Source: Solirubrobacteraceae bacterium
GTDB taxonomy: Bacteria; Actinomycetota; Thermoleophilia; Solirubrobacterales; Solirubrobacteraceae
NCBI GenBank assembly: GCA_029263125.1
Contig: JAJCYD010000038.1
Location: 105,787 to 169,786 of the forward strand
Length of the DNA stretch: 64,000 bases
Reading direction: 5' to 3'
Part shown: piece by piece, positions 34,397 to 44,451 of the stretch
Layout: each line of letters opens with the position of its first letter
Position numbering within the stretch: the stretch's first letter is position 1
Program-made: the position numbers and the translations under genes
Notes under the pieces: generated by a model
Databases searched by the model: none
What the model saw: only the letters and a program-made list of their open reading frames with translations
What the model was told of the DNA's origin: nothing

Positions 34397-34743
34397 CGCC
34401 CGAGGAAGCGCTGGCAGCCGCGCGCGCCGCCGCCGCCGAGCGCGACGACGCACTGCCCGCCGGGATGGCGATCGAGCCGACCGAGCGCGTGTCGATCGAG
34501 CAGCTCATGGAGTGGGCGACGATCGAGCCCGACCCCGATCTCATGCGCTCCACGCGCAAGCTCGGCGCCCCGATCACGTGGGCCAAGCGCCAGCTCGTCC
34601 ACGTCATGCGCCAGTACCTGCGCGAGCTGCAGTCCCAGCAGACGCGCTTCAACCTCAACGTGCTGCTGCGCGTGGCCGAGCTCGAGGATCGCGTGAAGGA
34701 CCTCGAGGAGCACGCGGCCGCCAGGGGGCCGACCGACACGTGA
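34393..34743 (+). CDS. Small coiled-coil protein of the exporter operon
   Basis: This 116-residue soluble protein has no known motif. Residues of about 55-105 are strongly helical (WAKRQLVHVMRQYLRELQSQ, then LLRVAELEDRVKDLEEHAAA) and should form a coiled coil. It overlaps the ATPase stop (ATGA) and the next glycosyltransferase start (GTGA), so it is tightly coupled to both. It may scaffold the glycosyltransferase on the exporter; no function is established from sequence. Confidence 0.7.
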   Translation: MTPEEALAAARAAAAERDDALPAGMAIEPTERVSIEQLMEWATIEPDPDLMRSTRKLGAPITWAKRQLVHVMRQYLRELQSQQTRFNLNVLLRVAELEDRVKDLEEHAAARGPTDT

Positions 34744-35783
34744 ACGTCCATCAGATCCTCAGCGGCGCCGGCCCCTACGACGCCGTCACGACGCAGGCGC
34801 TCGCGTTCCGGGCGCTGTTCGCCGGCTGGGGGTGGGGCGGGCGCGACGTCGCGGCCGAGATCGACCCCCGCGTCGGCTCGAAGATCTCCCCGCTGCGCGC
34901 GCTGGACGCCAAGCCCGGCGACGTGCTGTTGATCCACTACTCCGCCTACGCGCCGAAGCTGCGCGCCATGCTCGGTCTGCCCAACCGCAAGCTCCTGATC
35001 TCGCACAACATCACCCCGGCGCGCTGGTTCTGGGACCACGATCCGCAGGCCGCCGTCGTCTGCGCGCTCGGTCGCAAGCAGCTGCCGGAGTTCGCCGCCG
35101 CGTGCGACGTCGTCGCCGGCGTCTCGCGCTACAACGCACGCGAGATGGGCTCGGACACCGTCATCCCGATCCTCTTCGACCCCAGTGAGCTCGGCGTCGC
35201 GCGCTCCGACGGCGCCGGGGCCGATCGGTCCGGATCCCCGCCGACGATCCTGTTCGTCGGCCGGCTTGCCCCGCACAAGCGCCAGGACGCCGTCATGCGC
35301 GCGTTCGAGCTCTACCGCCGCCGCCACGCGCCCGACGCGCGGCTCGTGCTCGTCGGCTCGCCCGTCAACCTCGCCTACGACACGGCGATGCGCGCGCTCG
35401 CCGACGAGCTGTCGCCGGGCGCGATCACGATCGAGTCGGGCCTGACGCGCGAGCAGCTCGCGCAGCGCTGGCGCGCCGCCGACGCGTTCCTGTGCCTGTC
35501 TGAGCACGAGGGCTTCTGCATCCCGCTGCTGGAGGCCTTCCACTTCGGCGTCCCCGTCATCGCTCGGGCGGTCGGCGGGATTCCGGAGGTCGCCGGCGAC
35601 GCGGCGCTGCTGCTCGCCGATACCGACGACGAGAGCGTCGTCGCCGAGCTGCTCGCGCTCGTGACGACCGACGGCGAGCTGCGCTCCACGCTGCGCGACC
35701 GCGCCGCCACGCGGGTGGCGGCCTATGCGCCCGAGCCGACGGCGCGAGCCCTGCGCACGGCGGTGCTGTCGCTCGCGGGGTGA
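34740..35783 (+). CDS. GT4-family glycosyltransferase
   Basis: This 347-residue enzyme begins MNVHQILSGAGPYDAVTTQAL. The acceptor domain contains LLIHYSAYAPKL and LISHNITPARWFWDHD, and the donor domain PTILFVGRLAPHKRQDAVMRAF with the E-x7-E motif at EHEGFCIPLLEAFHFGVPVI. It probably adds a sugar to the glycan exported by the adjacent Wzm/Wzt pair. GTG 34740 overlaps the previous stop. It is the last gene before a 590-bp gene-poor stretch. Confidence 0.88.
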   Translation: MNVHQILSGAGPYDAVTTQALAFRALFAGWGWGGRDVAAEIDPRVGSKISPLRALDAKPGDVLLIHYSAYAPKLRAMLGLPNRKLLISHNITPARWFWDHDPQAAVVCALGRKQLPEFAAACDVVAGVSRYNAREMGSDTVIPILFDPSELGVARSDGAGADRSGSPPTILFVGRLAPHKRQDAVMRAFELYRRRHAPDARLVLVGSPVNLAYDTAMRALADELSPGAITIESGLTREQLAQRWRAADAFLCLSEHEGFCIPLLEAFHFGVPVIARAVGGIPEVAGDAALLLADTDDESVVAELLALVTTDGELRSTLRDRAATRVAAYAPEPTARALRTAVLSLAG

Positions 35784-36375
35784 ACGTCGCCCATGTGTAT
35801 GCGTCACATCTAGTGCACCACGGCCCATGGAGCGGGCACTCGTACACACGTGCGCCCGGCGGAGGCGCAGCGCTCCGGATCCCAGGGTTCGCAGCCGTAT
35901 CGCGGCGCGGGATCGATGCATGAGTGATCCGGCGACTGTGACCAGTCGCACGAATCAGTAGGCGCCAACCCCCACTCCTGACCACATGCAGACCACCGAC
36001 CCCCACACGCCATGACCACGCCCCGCGTCATTGAGCTGCCCCGCCGCCTGGAATCGACCTCCCGGGACACGTTCCTGGGCGCACAACCCGATGAGGACGG
36101 CCCGCTCGCGACCGTCGTGGTGCTGCGCCGGCGCGACAGGCGCCGCGGGCGGCCGCCAGGCCGCGGGAGGCCTGCGCTGCACCTCGTCGGCCCCGGAGAC
36201 TCGGCCGCCTGACCGCCGTGCCCGCCGGTCCGGACCCCGAGACGTCGCGGACGACCGATCGATCGTCGCACTCCGTGTGCACGCCAGCCATCTCGGCGCG
36301 TAACATGCGCGCCTCGGCGCCGACGGGGGGCGCCGCGACGCACGGACCACGTCGTACGCCCGGGGGGGTGCAGGA
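35784..36375. other. 592-bp intergenic region with one possible small frame
   Basis: No convincing conserved gene is seen. A plus-strand frame 36012-36212 (66 codons, strongly G/C-biased third positions, Arg-rich tail) is the best candidate. TAACAT at 36301-36306 could be a -10 for the GH65 gene, and GGCGCC repeats near 36320 could fold into a hairpin. Long minus-strand frames here look like composition artefacts. Confidence 0.4.
36012..36212 (+). CDS. Possible small hypothetical protein
   Basis: This 66-residue frame starts MTTPRVIELPRRLESTSRDT and ends in an Arg/Gly/Pro-rich stretch. Third codon positions are mostly G or C, as in neighbouring genes, but there is no clear ribosome site or recognisable domain. 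Confidence 0.3.
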   Translation: MTTPRVIELPRRLESTSRDTFLGAQPDEDGPLATVVVLRRRDRRRGRPPGRGRPALHLVGPGDSAA

Positions 36376-38799
36376 ATGACGGTGAGAGAAGCGCGCTTGG
36401 CCGCGTTGACGAGGATGCGCACGCGGCGCAGTGAGCACGGCCCGTCGAAGGCGGCCATGCCGGTCGATCCGTGGCGGCTGGTCTCACGCCGCTTCTCGCG
36501 CGAGGGCCTCGGCGAATCCGAGACGATGTTCGCGGTCGCCAACGGCTACATGGGGATGCGCGGCACGCACGACGAGGGCGTGCCCTCGCATGACCCGGCG
36601 TGCTTCGTCAACGGCTTTCACGAGACGTGGCCGATCCCCTACGGCGAGGCGGCGTTCGGCTTCGCGACCACCGGCCAGACGATCGTCAGCGCTCCGGACG
36701 GATCGGTGATCCGCCTGTACGTCGACGAGGAGCCGCTCGCGCTGTCGGAGTCCAGTCTGCTCTCCTACGAGCGGGTGCTGGACATGCGCGCCGGCACGCT
36801 GCAGCGCGAGGTCACGTTTCGCACCGCGCGCGGCGCGGTCGTGTCGCTGAAGTCCGAACGGCTGGTGTCGCTGCACTGGCGCCACCTCGCCGCAATCTCC
36901 TACGAGGTCACGCTCCTCTCCGGCATGGCTGAGCTCGCCGTGGCATCCGAGCTCGTCACCCACCTGCCGCGTCCCAAGGGCGGCGACGATCCGCGCGTCG
37001 GCGTGCGCATGACCGACTCCGTGCTGGAGCCCGTCAAGCAGTCCTGCGAGGGCAGCCGCGTCGTGCTCGAGCTGCGCACGCGTTCCAGCGGCATGGGCCT
37101 GGCCTGCGGCATCGACCACACGATCGAGACCGAGCTTCGCCACAGCGTCGACTCAAGCGTCGAGGACGACGAGGGCCGCGTCGTGTTCTTCCTGGATGCC
37201 GAGCCGGGCGTCCCGGCTCGGGTGACGAAGCTGCTCGGATACCACCACGCCGACCATGCCACGGTGGGCGATCTCTGCCGGCGCGTGAACCGCACGCTCG
37301 ATCGCGCCCATGGCGACGGCTTCGCGCGCATCAGGCAGATCCAGCGCGAGCGCCTCGACGCGTTCTGGGAGCACAGCGACATCGCGATCGACGGCCCGGG
37401 TGACATCCAGCAGGCGGTGCGCTTCAATCTCTTCCAGGTGCGTCAGGCCTCGGCGCGCGTCGAGGGTCACGGCATCGCCGCGAAGGGGCTCACCGGCCGC
37501 GGCTACGAGGGCCAGTACTTCTGGGACACCGAGATCTACGTCCTGCCGTGCCTGACCTACACCCAGCCGCACGTCGCTCGGCGGCTGCTGCGCTTTCGCT
37601 ACGAGATGCTTGACGCGGCGCGCCGGCGCGCCGAGCAGCTCGGCCATCGCGGGGCGCTGTTTCCGTGGCGCACGATCTCCGGGGAGGAGGCCTCGGCCTA
37701 CTACGCCGCGGGCACCGCGCAATACCACATCAACGCGGCGATCTCCTACGCCGTGCGCCAGTTCGTGCGCGTCACCGGCGACGAGGAGTTCCTCGCCCGC
37801 GAGGGCACCGAGATCCTCGTCGAGACCGCGCGCTTCTGGGCGGACCTCGGGTTCTTCTCCGAGCGTCGCGACGGGCAGTTCTGCATCCAGGGCGTGACCG
37901 GGCCCGACGAGTACTCGGCGGTGGTCGACAACAACGCCTACACCAACCTCATGGCGCGCGAGAACCTGTCAGCGGCGGCGGAGTGCCTGGCGCTGCTGCA
38001 CGACAGCGACCCCGAGGCGCACGACCAGCTCGTCGCACGGCTGAAGATCGGACCCGAGGAGCCCGCCGAGTGGTGCCGCGCGGCCGAGCGGATGTTCGTC
38101 CCCTACGACGAGCGCGCCGGCGTGCTGCTGCAGGACGAGCACTTCCTCAACCGCAAGCCGTGGGACTTCGATGGCACGCCGGTCGAGAAGTACCCGCTGC
38201 TGCTGCACTATCACCCGCTGAACATCTACCGCCACCAGGTCATCAAGCAGACCGACGTCGTGCTGGCGACGTTCCTGGCCGGCGATCGCTTCACCGCCGA
38301 CGAGAAGCGCCGCGTCTTCGAGTACTACGACCCGCTGACGACGGCCGACTCGTCGCTGTCCTCGTGCGTGCAGAGCGTCATGGCGTCGGAGGTCGGCGAC
38401 GCGCAGAACGCCTACGACTACTTCCTCATCAGCGCCGCGATCGACCTCGCGAACCTCGCCGGCAACGTCGGCGATGGCATCCACGTCGCGTCCTGCGGCG
38501 GCGTCTGGATGGCGCTCGTCAACGGCTTCGCCGGCCTGCGCGACATCGAGGGCCACGACCTGCGCTTCGCCCCGCGGCTGCCAGGCGACTGGCAGATGAT
38601 GCGCTTTCGCCTGATCGTGCGCGGCAGCCGCCTGGAGATCGAGATGTCGCAGTCCTCGACGACCTACCGGCTGCTGGACGGCGAGCCGCTGTCGCTGATC
38701 TCAGACGGCGAGCGCTTTACGGTCGCTGTCGATGCCGACGTGACGATGCCGGTGAGCGTGGAGGCCAACGGGCTGCCGGGCGCCCACGTCCCGTCCTGA
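36376..38799 (+). CDS. GH65 glycoside hydrolase/phosphorylase
   Basis: This 807-residue protein has the three-part GH65 layout: an N-terminal beta-sandwich (about 30-290), a linker, an (alpha/alpha)6 barrel (about 340-730) and a C-terminal sheet. Landmarks are FAVANGYMGMRGTHDEG, GYEGQYFWDTEIYVLP, catalytic E512 in TGPDEYS, IKQTDVV (the phosphate-site lysine region) and GIHVASCGGVWMA. It should phosphorolyse or hydrolyse an alpha-glucosyl disaccharide such as maltose, trehalose or kojibiose; which one cannot be decided. ATG 36376 follows a GCAGGA ribosome site. Confidence 0.93.
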   Translation: MTVREARLAALTRMRTRRSEHGPSKAAMPVDPWRLVSRRFSREGLGESETMFAVANGYMGMRGTHDEGVPSHDPACFVNGFHETWPIPYGEAAFGFATTGQTIVSAPDGSVIRLYVDEEPLALSESSLLSYERVLDMRAGTLQREVTFRTARGAVVSLKSERLVSLHWRHLAAISYEVTLLSGMAELAVASELVTHLPRPKGGDDPRVGVRMTDSVLEPVKQSCEGSRVVLELRTRSSGMGLACGIDHTIETELRHSVDSSVEDDEGRVVFFLDAEPGVPARVTKLLGYHHADHATVGDLCRRVNRTLDRAHGDGFARIRQIQRERLDAFWEHSDIAIDGPGDIQQAVRFNLFQVRQASARVEGHGIAAKGLTGRGYEGQYFWDTEIYVLPCLTYTQPHVARRLLRFRYEMLDAARRRAEQLGHRGALFPWRTISGEEASAYYAAGTAQYHINAAISYAVRQFVRVTGDEEFLAREGTEILVETARFWADLGFFSERRDGQFCIQGVTGPDEYSAVVDNNAYTNLMARENLSAAAECLALLHDSDPEAHDQLVARLKIGPEEPAEWCRAAERMFVPYDERAGVLLQDEHFLNRKPWDFDGTPVEKYPLLLHYHPLNIYRHQVIKQTDVVLATFLAGDRFTADEKRRVFEYYDPLTTADSSLSSCVQSVMASEVGDAQNAYDYFLISAAIDLANLAGNVGDGIHVASCGGVWMALVNGFAGLRDIEGHDLRFAPRLPGDWQMMRFRLIVRGSRLEIEMSQSSTTYRLLDGEPLSLISDGERFTVAVDADVTMPVSVEANGLPGAHVPS

Positions 38800-38800
38800 C

Positions 38801-40195
38801 TTATCCCGAGGCCGAAGCGGCGGCGCCCGGCGCGAGGACCGGCAGCGCCAACACGAAGCGCGCCCCGCCGCCGGCACCTTCGTGGACGGCGATGCTGCCG
38901 CCGTGGGTCTCGGCGACCTGGCGCACGATCGCCAGGCCCAGGCCGGAGCCGGGGCGCCCGCGCGCGGTCTGCCCGCGATAGAAGCGATCGAAGACGTGGG
39001 GACGGTCGGCTTCGTCGATCCCCGGTCCGTGGTCGCGCACGCTGAGCTCGCCGCCGTGCAGCGAGACCTCGACGACGCTGTCGTCGCCGCCGTACTTCGC
39101 GGCGTTGTCGAGCAGGTTGTCGACCGCGCGCCCGAGGCGCTCGGGAAGCCCCTCCACGACGGTGCGGTCAAGCTCGGCATCAAACACCACGCCGGGGCGC
39201 CGGCGCTGGGCGCGAGCGATCGCCTCGCCGACGAGCGCGTCGAGCTGGACCTCCTCGACGCCGGAGAGCGGCTCGTCACCACGCGCGAGCTCGATGACGT
39301 CGGTGATCAGGGCGCCGAGCTCCTCGGTCTCGGCGCGCACGTCCTCCAGCAGCCGCCGGCGGTCGTCCTCGGGCAGGTCGCCGCCGATCAGCAGGACCTC
39401 GATGTTCGTGCGCAGCGACGTCACCGGCGTGCGCAGCTCGTGCGAGGCATCGGCGACCAGCTGGCGCTGGGCGTGGACGGAGGCGTCCAGCGCGCGGCGC
39501 GAGCTCTCCAGCGTGTCGAGCATCGTGTTGAAGCGCGCGGCCATCCGGCCGACCTCGTCGTCGCCGGGGACCTCGATGCGGCGGCCGAGATCCTGGGTCT
39601 GCGTGATGTGCTCGGCGGCCGCCGTCAGCTCGCTGACGGGATGGATGACCTGCCGGCCGAACAGTCGACCGAAGAGCGCCGCCAGCAGCGTGCCGCCCGC
39701 GCACAGCAGCGCGAGCACGAGCCGTAGCCGCGACAACGTCGCGTTGACGTTGCCGTAGCTGCGCACGAACTGCACAGCGCCGTGCCCGCGTGCGAGCGGC
39801 ACCGTCAGGACGCGCAGCTGCACGCCGTCGCTGCTGACGTCGCGCAGCAATGGCGGGCGGCTGCCCGCCGCGACGGCCCTGTCGGCATCGTCGATCGGGA
39901 TGACCAGATCGCCCTGGGCCTCGACCACCACGTCGCCGTCGAGGTCGAACACCTGCACGGGGCCGCTGGGCCCGCCGTCGCGCGCGGGCGGGGGCGGGAA
40001 GCGCTCCCCGCGTCCCATCGGGCGCAGCAGGAGGCGGTTCTCGCGCGCCTGCTGGTACTGGGCGGCGAGCGAGTCGTCGACCTGTCCGCGCAGCTCGCCG
40101 CGCAGCACGACGTACGCCACGACCGAGATCAGCACGACCGTCACCCCGACCGTCGCCGCGGCGAGGATCGTGAGGCGGTGGCGCAGCGCCATCAT
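38801..40195 (-). CDS. Sensor histidine kinase (MprB-like)
   Basis: This 464-residue membrane kinase has helices at about 10-32 and 160-180 flanking an extracytoplasmic sensor, a HAMP domain ([15 protein letters not shown]), an H box ([13 protein letters not shown]), an N box ([11 protein letters not shown]) and G boxes ([24 protein letters not shown]). It phosphorylates the response regulator encoded upstream, whose stop it overlaps (ATGA, with two adjacent Met codons). The stop lies 1 bp from the convergent GH65 stop. Confidence 0.93.
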   Translation of the reverse strand: MMALRHRLTILAAATVGVTVVLISVVAYVVLRGELRGQVDDSLAAQYQQARENRLLLRPMGRGERFPPPPARDGGPSGPVQVFDLDGDVVVEAQGDLVIPIDDADRAVAAGSRPPLLRDVSSDGVQLRVLTVPLARGHGAVQFVRSYGNVNATLSRLRLVLALLCAGGTLLAALFGRLFGRQVIHPVSELTAAAEHITQTQDLGRRIEVPGDDEVGRMAARFNTMLDTLESSRRALDASVHAQRQLVADASHELRTPVTSLRTNIEVLLIGGDLPEDDRRRLLEDVRAETEELGALITDVIELARGDEPLSGVEEVQLDALVGEAIARAQRRRPGVVFDAELDRTVVEGLPERLGRAVDNLLDNAAKYGGDDSVVEVSLHGGELSVRDHGPGIDEADRPHVFDRFYRGQTARGRPGSGLGLAIVRQVAETHGGSIAVHEGAGGGARFVLALPVLAPGAAASASG

Positions 40196-40866
40196 GGCTC
40201 GCGCAGGACGTAGCCGATGCCGCGCACGGTGTGCAGCAGGCGCCGCTCGCCGCCGGCCTCGGTCTTGCGGCGCAGGTAGCCGATGTAGACCCCCAGCGCG
40301 TTGGACGTCGCGCCGAAGTCATAGCCCCAGACGCGCTCGAACAATGTCGAGCGTGAGAGCACCTGGCGCGGGTGCTCGAGGAACAGCTGCAACAGCGAGA
40401 ACTCCGTGCGTGACAGCTCGATCAGCCGCTCGCCGCGATGGACCTCGTGCGCGGAGGTGTCGAGCACGAGGTCGCCGAAGGCGAGCGTCGGCCCGCCCGG
40501 CTCGATGCGCCGCAGCAGGGCGCGCAGCCGCGCGTTGAGCTCGCGCAGCGCGAACGGCTTGACGAGGTAGTCGTCGGCGCCGGCATCGAGCCCGTCGACG
40601 CGGTCGTCGATCGCATCGCGCGCGGTCAGCAGCAGCACCGGGGTGCGATCGCCCGCGGCGCGCAGGCGCCGGCAGACCTCCAGCCCGTCGACCTTCGGCA
40701 TCGAGACGTCGAGGATGATCGCGTCGACCACGCCGTCGGCGAGCTGGTCGAGCGCCTGCTGGCCGTCCTCGGCGAGCGACACCTCGTAGCGCTCGAGGCC
40801 GAGGGCGCGCTGTAGCGCCGATCGCACGTTGGGCTCGTCATCGACGACCAAGACCTTCACGCTCAT
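40192..40866 (-). CDS. OmpR-family response regulator
   Basis: This 224-residue regulator has a receiver domain with acidic pocket VVDDEP, phosphoacceptor D53 in [12 protein letters not shown], Thr in LLLTARD and the conserved Lys in [11 protein letters not shown]. The C-terminal winged helix shows [22 protein letters not shown] and [23 protein letters not shown], closest in style to MprA/PrrA regulators. It is co-transcribed with the kinase; its targets are unknown. Confidence 0.94.
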   Translation of the reverse strand: MSVKVLVVDDEPNVRSALQRALGLERYEVSLAEDGQQALDQLADGVVDAIILDVSMPKVDGLEVCRRLRAAGDRTPVLLLTARDAIDDRVDGLDAGADDYLVKPFALRELNARLRALLRRIEPGGPTLAFGDLVLDTSAHEVHRGERLIELSRTEFSLLQLFLEHPRQVLSRSTLFERVWGYDFGATSNALGVYIGYLRRKTEAGGERRLLHTVRGIGYVLREP

Positions 40867-40961
40867 AGTTCAGCGCACTCGCATAAGAGGCCATGAAGCC
40901 GTGGGGTCGACCCAGCGCAGGTCGTCCAAGCGCGCGGGGTCCGTGTCGGCCGAGCACATCG

Positions 40962-43004
40962 TCACGGCTCGACGTTCGTTCCGCCCGCGTAGAGCTTCTT
41001 GATCGTCAGCGTCATCTTGCGCGAGCAACGGTCGCCCCCGGGCAGGTTGGGCTTGAGCCTGTAGAGCTCGTAGCGGTCGAGCTTCTCCACGGGCGGGCCG
41101 ATGGCATCAAACGGCTTGCGCCAGTCGTCGTCGACGAGCACGTAGTCGGCCGCGCGCGAGATCGGGACGTGCGGGTAGCTCGTGTTGAGCAGCGGCCGCT
41201 GGGAGCACAGCGGCTGGCCGGAGAGCATGTTGCCCGCCCACAACATCGCCCCCTCGGGCGGCATGTCGAGGCGGATCGAGGCGCTGGGTGGCAGCCGCTT
41301 GTCGAGCTCCTTGAGCTCGAGCAGGCTCTTGGGAAGCTGGTCGAACGTCGAGCCGATCTCGTGCGCCGCCCCGTTTCGGGTGATGCCGATGAGCACGACC
41401 AGCGCGACGACGCCGGCCCATCGCCATCGCAGCTTCGACAGCCCCACCGCCGCCATCGTCACCACGAGCGGCCCGACGAACGCCAGCGCCTTGAAGTGGA
41501 AGTACCACCCGAACTCGCGCGGGCGGAAGTACAGCGCGCACAGGACGCCGAAGATGACGACCGCGCCCAGGCCCCAGCGCACCTCGCGCGAGGCGCGCCG
41601 CAGCGCGAGCATGAGCCCGAGGGCGATCAGCGGCACGGCGATCGCCGCGCCACCGGCGTCGTCGACGCCCAGGAAGAAGCGCTCGGGGAAGAAGTGGTTG
41701 AGGTCGCCGCCCCAGTTGGCCAGCGAGTAGCCGGGCGCGAGCACCCGCCCCGACGCGGCGGTCTTCTCGAGCACGCCGCGCAGCGGGACGATCAGCAGCA
41801 AGAACAGCGGCACGATCCACAGCAGCTGGCGCTTGCTGCGCAGTCGCGGGATGCGCAGCAGCGACAGCCCGCGGCGGCGGCGCTCGAATCCCGCGAAGAC
41901 GATCGCCGACAGCAACGGCACCGGCAGCGCGAGTGGATAGGCGAACGCGAGAACGCCGATGAACGCGGCGAACAGCATCACGCCGCCGAGCGTTCGGCGG
42001 CGCACGACATGCCAGGCGAGCACGATCGCGAACGGCGTCGTGACGTAGCCCCACGTCTGGTTGAAGTACGGATGGATGGCGGTGAACAGCTCGATGCGGT
42101 TCAGGCCGACCAGTCCCATCGCCGCGGCCGCGCCCCACGGTCCCGCGCCAAGCAGCTCGCGTGCCAGCAGCCAGAAGCCGAGCGCGGCGAGCGCCACCAG
42201 CGCGGCCGACAGCGTCGCGATCACGGCATAGGGCTCCATGCCGGCGACGCGGGCGACGGCCCCGAAGGACAGGTAGATCGGCGGCTTGGATCGCCACACG
42301 AGCGGCACGCGGTCGACGGCCTCGCCGGGATCCACGCCGCCAGGGCGGTTGTGCTGGAGGAACTGCGCCGTGCCGACCGCCAGATGGGCGTCTGAGCCGT
42401 TGCCGATGACCGTCACGAAGCCGCCGCGGAACATCGGCAGCAGCGCGATCGCGCCGATCAGGACGGCGAGCACGAGCGGCACCGCGAGCATGCGCCACGT
42501 GGCGGCGCCGGGCGGCGCCGAGCGCGCTGGCAGGCCCGGATCGCGCCGCCACGCCCACACGCCGAGCCCGATGCTCGCCGCGACCACGATCGCCAGCGCG
42601 ATGTCGAACGGGACCCGCGCGTAGGCGAGCAGTGCGAGCTCCAGCGCCGAGCCGATAGCGCCGACGGGCAGCACCCACAGCAGCTCGTGGCGGCGCAACC
42701 CGTCCGGCAGCGCCAGCCGCGTCGGGCCGAATCCGACGATCGCGTACAGGACGACGGTCGCCAGGGCGACGTGCAGCGCGCCACCAAGCCCCCCGCGCCC
42801 CTGGACGCCGGCGTAACGCGACAGGCCGAAGGCGATCAGGGCCGCTCCGGCGAGGCCCAGCCACGCCAGCCGGCGGTCGCGACGCGCGTTCAGCGCTGGT
42901 GGCGCTGGCGCGCCTGCGCCGCCACTCGGCTCAGAAACACCGGGTTGCCCACCAGGTAGCGCCTCCACATCCGCTGCGGTTCGATCGCGAGTCTGAAGAT
43001 CCAT
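40962..43004 (-). CDS. Large multi-spanning membrane protein, glycosyltransferase-like
   Basis: This 680-residue protein has about 12 hydrophobic helices followed by a C-terminal soluble part with SIRLDMPPEGAMLWAGNML. The GNGSDAHLAVGTAQF loop after the first periplasmic turn and the overall layout recall GT-C fold mannosyl- or arabinosyltransferases using lipid-phosphate sugars, but no confident family match is possible by eye. ATG 43004 overlaps the WecG-like gene by 115 bp; a CTG at its stop codon would remove that overlap. It likely acts on the same glycan as WecG. Confidence 0.7.
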   Translation of the reverse strand: MDLQTRDRTAADVEALPGGQPGVSEPSGGAGAPAPPALNARRDRRLAWLGLAGAALIAFGLSRYAGVQGRGGLGGALHVALATVVLYAIVGFGPTRLALPDGLRRHELLWVLPVGAIGSALELALLAYARVPFDIALAIVVAASIGLGVWAWRRDPGLPARSAPPGAATWRMLAVPLVLAVLIGAIALLPMFRGGFVTVIGNGSDAHLAVGTAQFLQHNRPGGVDPGEAVDRVPLVWRSKPPIYLSFGAVARVAGMEPYAVIATLSAALVALAALGFWLLARELLGAGPWGAAAAMGLVGLNRIELFTAIHPYFNQTWGYVTTPFAIVLAWHVVRRRTLGGVMLFAAFIGVLAFAYPLALPVPLLSAIVFAGFERRRRGLSLLRIPRLRSKRQLLWIVPLFLLLIVPLRGVLEKTAASGRVLAPGYSLANWGGDLNHFFPERFFLGVDDAGGAAIAVPLIALGLMLALRRASREVRWGLGAVVIFGVLCALYFRPREFGWYFHFKALAFVGPLVVTMAAVGLSKLRWRWAGVVALVVLIGITRNGAAHEIGSTFDQLPKSLLELKELDKRLPPSASIRLDMPPEGAMLWAGNMLSGQPLCSQRPLLNTSYPHVPISRAADYVLVDDDWRKPFDAIGPPVEKLDRYELYRLKPNLPGGDRCSRKMTLTIKKLYAGGTNVEP

Positions 43005-43675
43005 TCCAGTCCATTGTCGGCCAAGGGGGCGGGAGCGCGCGGCACGCGTCCCGAGACGAAGTCGAACAGGGCGCCCACGCTCCACAGCACCGAGCAGTCC
43101 ACGCGGTCGACCGTGCGCTGGGCCCAGATCTCCTGCTTGGGCGTGCCCATCCCGACGAGCAGGATGTCAGGCTTGCGGCGGTTGATGTCCTCGATGACGC
43201 GCTCGTCGTGCCCCGAGCCGATCTGAAAGTAGCCGTGGTGGGTGCCGACGACGCGCAGGCCCGGGTGCGAGCGGCGCAGGCGCAGGCCGGCTTGGCGCGC
43301 GACGCCCGGCTCGCAGCCGAGCAGGTAGACGGACGGACCGCGCTGCTCGCACAGCGCGGCGAGGTCCCAGATCCAGTCGGCGCCGGTCATGCGGTGGGGG
43401 ATCTCGGTGCTCAGCGCCTTGGCCGCGAGGCGCACGCCGTAGCCGTCGCAGTAGACGAGGTCGGCCTCCTCGAGCGCGCTTCGCAGCGACGGGTCCTCGC
43501 GCGACTGGTTGAGCACGTGCGCGTTGACGTACATGACGCGCTTGGTCGGCTCTCCGGAGCCGACCCAGCCGATGATGCGCTCCAGCAGCTCGTGCGGCTG
43601 GCCGAGCTCGATCGGCAGCTCGAAGATCCGCGACTGTCGCGGGGCCGGCGTGGTGTCGTCGCTGACCGCTTGCAC
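42890..43675 (-). CDS. WecB/TagA/CpsF-family glycosyltransferase (GT26)
   Basis: This 261-residue membrane-associated enzyme usually transfers ManNAc or ManNAcA to undecaprenyl-PP-linked GlcNAc. Signatures are YVNAHVLNQSRED, YCDGYGVRLAAK, the catalytic Asp region RMTGADWIWDL, VYLLGCEPGVA and VGMGTPKQEIWA. The C-terminal basic helices (GLEWIFRLAIEPQRMWRRYL) are the membrane-docking segment. GTG 43675 is the start. It is upstream of the large membrane protein on the same strand. Confidence 0.93.
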   Translation of the reverse strand: MQAVSDDTTPAPRQSRIFELPIELGQPHELLERIIGWVGSGEPTKRVMYVNAHVLNQSREDPSLRSALEEADLVYCDGYGVRLAAKALSTEIPHRMTGADWIWDLAALCEQRGPSVYLLGCEPGVARQAGLRLRRSHPGLRVVGTHHGYFQIGSGHDERVIEDINRRKPDILLVGMGTPKQEIWAQRTVDRVDCSVLWSVGALFDFVSGRVPRAPAPLADNGLEWIFRLAIEPQRMWRRYLVGNPVFLSRVAAQARQRHQR

Positions 43676-43717
43676 AGCTCGCGCATCGTAGCCGTGCGCG
43701 ATCGTGGGCCTCGCCGC

Positions 43718-44362
43718 TCACGCCGGCTTGCGCCACACGAACAGGTGCCCGCGGGCCTCGCCGGTGAGGCCGAGCTCGCGCACCGCCTCGGTGACGCCGG
43801 GGTAGGCGTCGTCGTCGTAGTCGTGAAAGCCGACGATGGCGCCCGGCGCGAGCGCGGGCTCCCACGTCCTGAAGGTCGCGACGGTCTCCTCGAGCTCGTG
43901 GGAGGAGTCGATGAAGACCGCGTCGACCGGCGGCGGATCCTCCGGACCACGGCCGCCGGGGCGGTCGTAGAGGTGCACTCGAGCGCGGTCGGCCGGCGAC
44001 AGCAGCGCGAGGTAGCGCGCGCGCTCGGGGTGGCGCTCGACGTCCCAGCTGTGCACCTCGCGATCGGGCCGAGCGAGCGCGATGCATGACGTCGTCCAGG
44101 CGGCGGCGGTGCCGATCTCCGCGACGCGGCGCGCCGGCGCGAGCGCGTCGAGCAGCACGCGCAGCTCGGCGGGACGGCACGCGACGTCGATGCTCCACGT
44201 GTCCCGTTCGGCCTGGGCGCGACGCAGCGCGCGCCACCAGAACGCCGCGACCGGGCGGGGAAGCGTGGCCAGGCTGCCGGCCTGCAGGCCGATCCGGCGC
44301 GCGCGATGAAGCGCCGACCGGGAGTCATCGGCCCGGAAGAGATTGAGGCTGCCGCGGCTCAT
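43718..44362 (-). CDS. Class I SAM-dependent methyltransferase
   Basis: This 214-residue enzyme has motif I VAEIGTAAAWTTS, acidic motif II HSWDVERHPE, and motif IV DAVFIDSSHELEETV followed by PGAIVGFHDYDDD, a pattern common in O-methyltransferases of the Methyltransf_24 group that modify sugars. ATG 44362 was chosen because the sequence downstream (MSRGSLNLF) looks coding while upstream does not. It probably methylates a sugar of the glycan built by the WecG-like cluster that follows it. Confidence 0.82.
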   Translation of the reverse strand: MSRGSLNLFRADDSRSALHRARRIGLQAGSLATLPRPVAAFWWRALRRAQAERDTWSIDVACRPAELRVLLDALAPARRVAEIGTAAAWTTSCIALARPDREVHSWDVERHPERARYLALLSPADRARVHLYDRPGGRGPEDPPPVDAVFIDSSHELEETVATFRTWEPALAPGAIVGFHDYDDDAYPGVTEAVRELGLTGEARGHLFVWRKPA

Positions 44363-44451
44363 GTCGCGGGAACCTAGTGGACCACGTAGCCGACGCGTGT
44401 GCTCGGATGACGGCGGGCGCATGATGCGATGGTCCGGCGGCCGTCACTGTC

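Noticed and set aside
34023..35951. 642-codon minus-strand frame across the exporter ATPase and glycosyltransferase
   Set aside because: Antisense of two clear genes; composition is Arg/Asp/Gly-rich without motifs.
35810..36487. Minus-strand frame with a Cys/Trp-rich end opposite the 35.8-36.4 kb gap
   Set aside because: No signal peptide, start or conserved pattern; it runs into the GH65 gene, so it is probably chance.
40893..42395. 500-codon plus-strand frame opposite the large membrane protein
   Set aside because: Its Gln/Arg/Glu/His-rich text is the mirror of hydrophobic codons, not a real protein.
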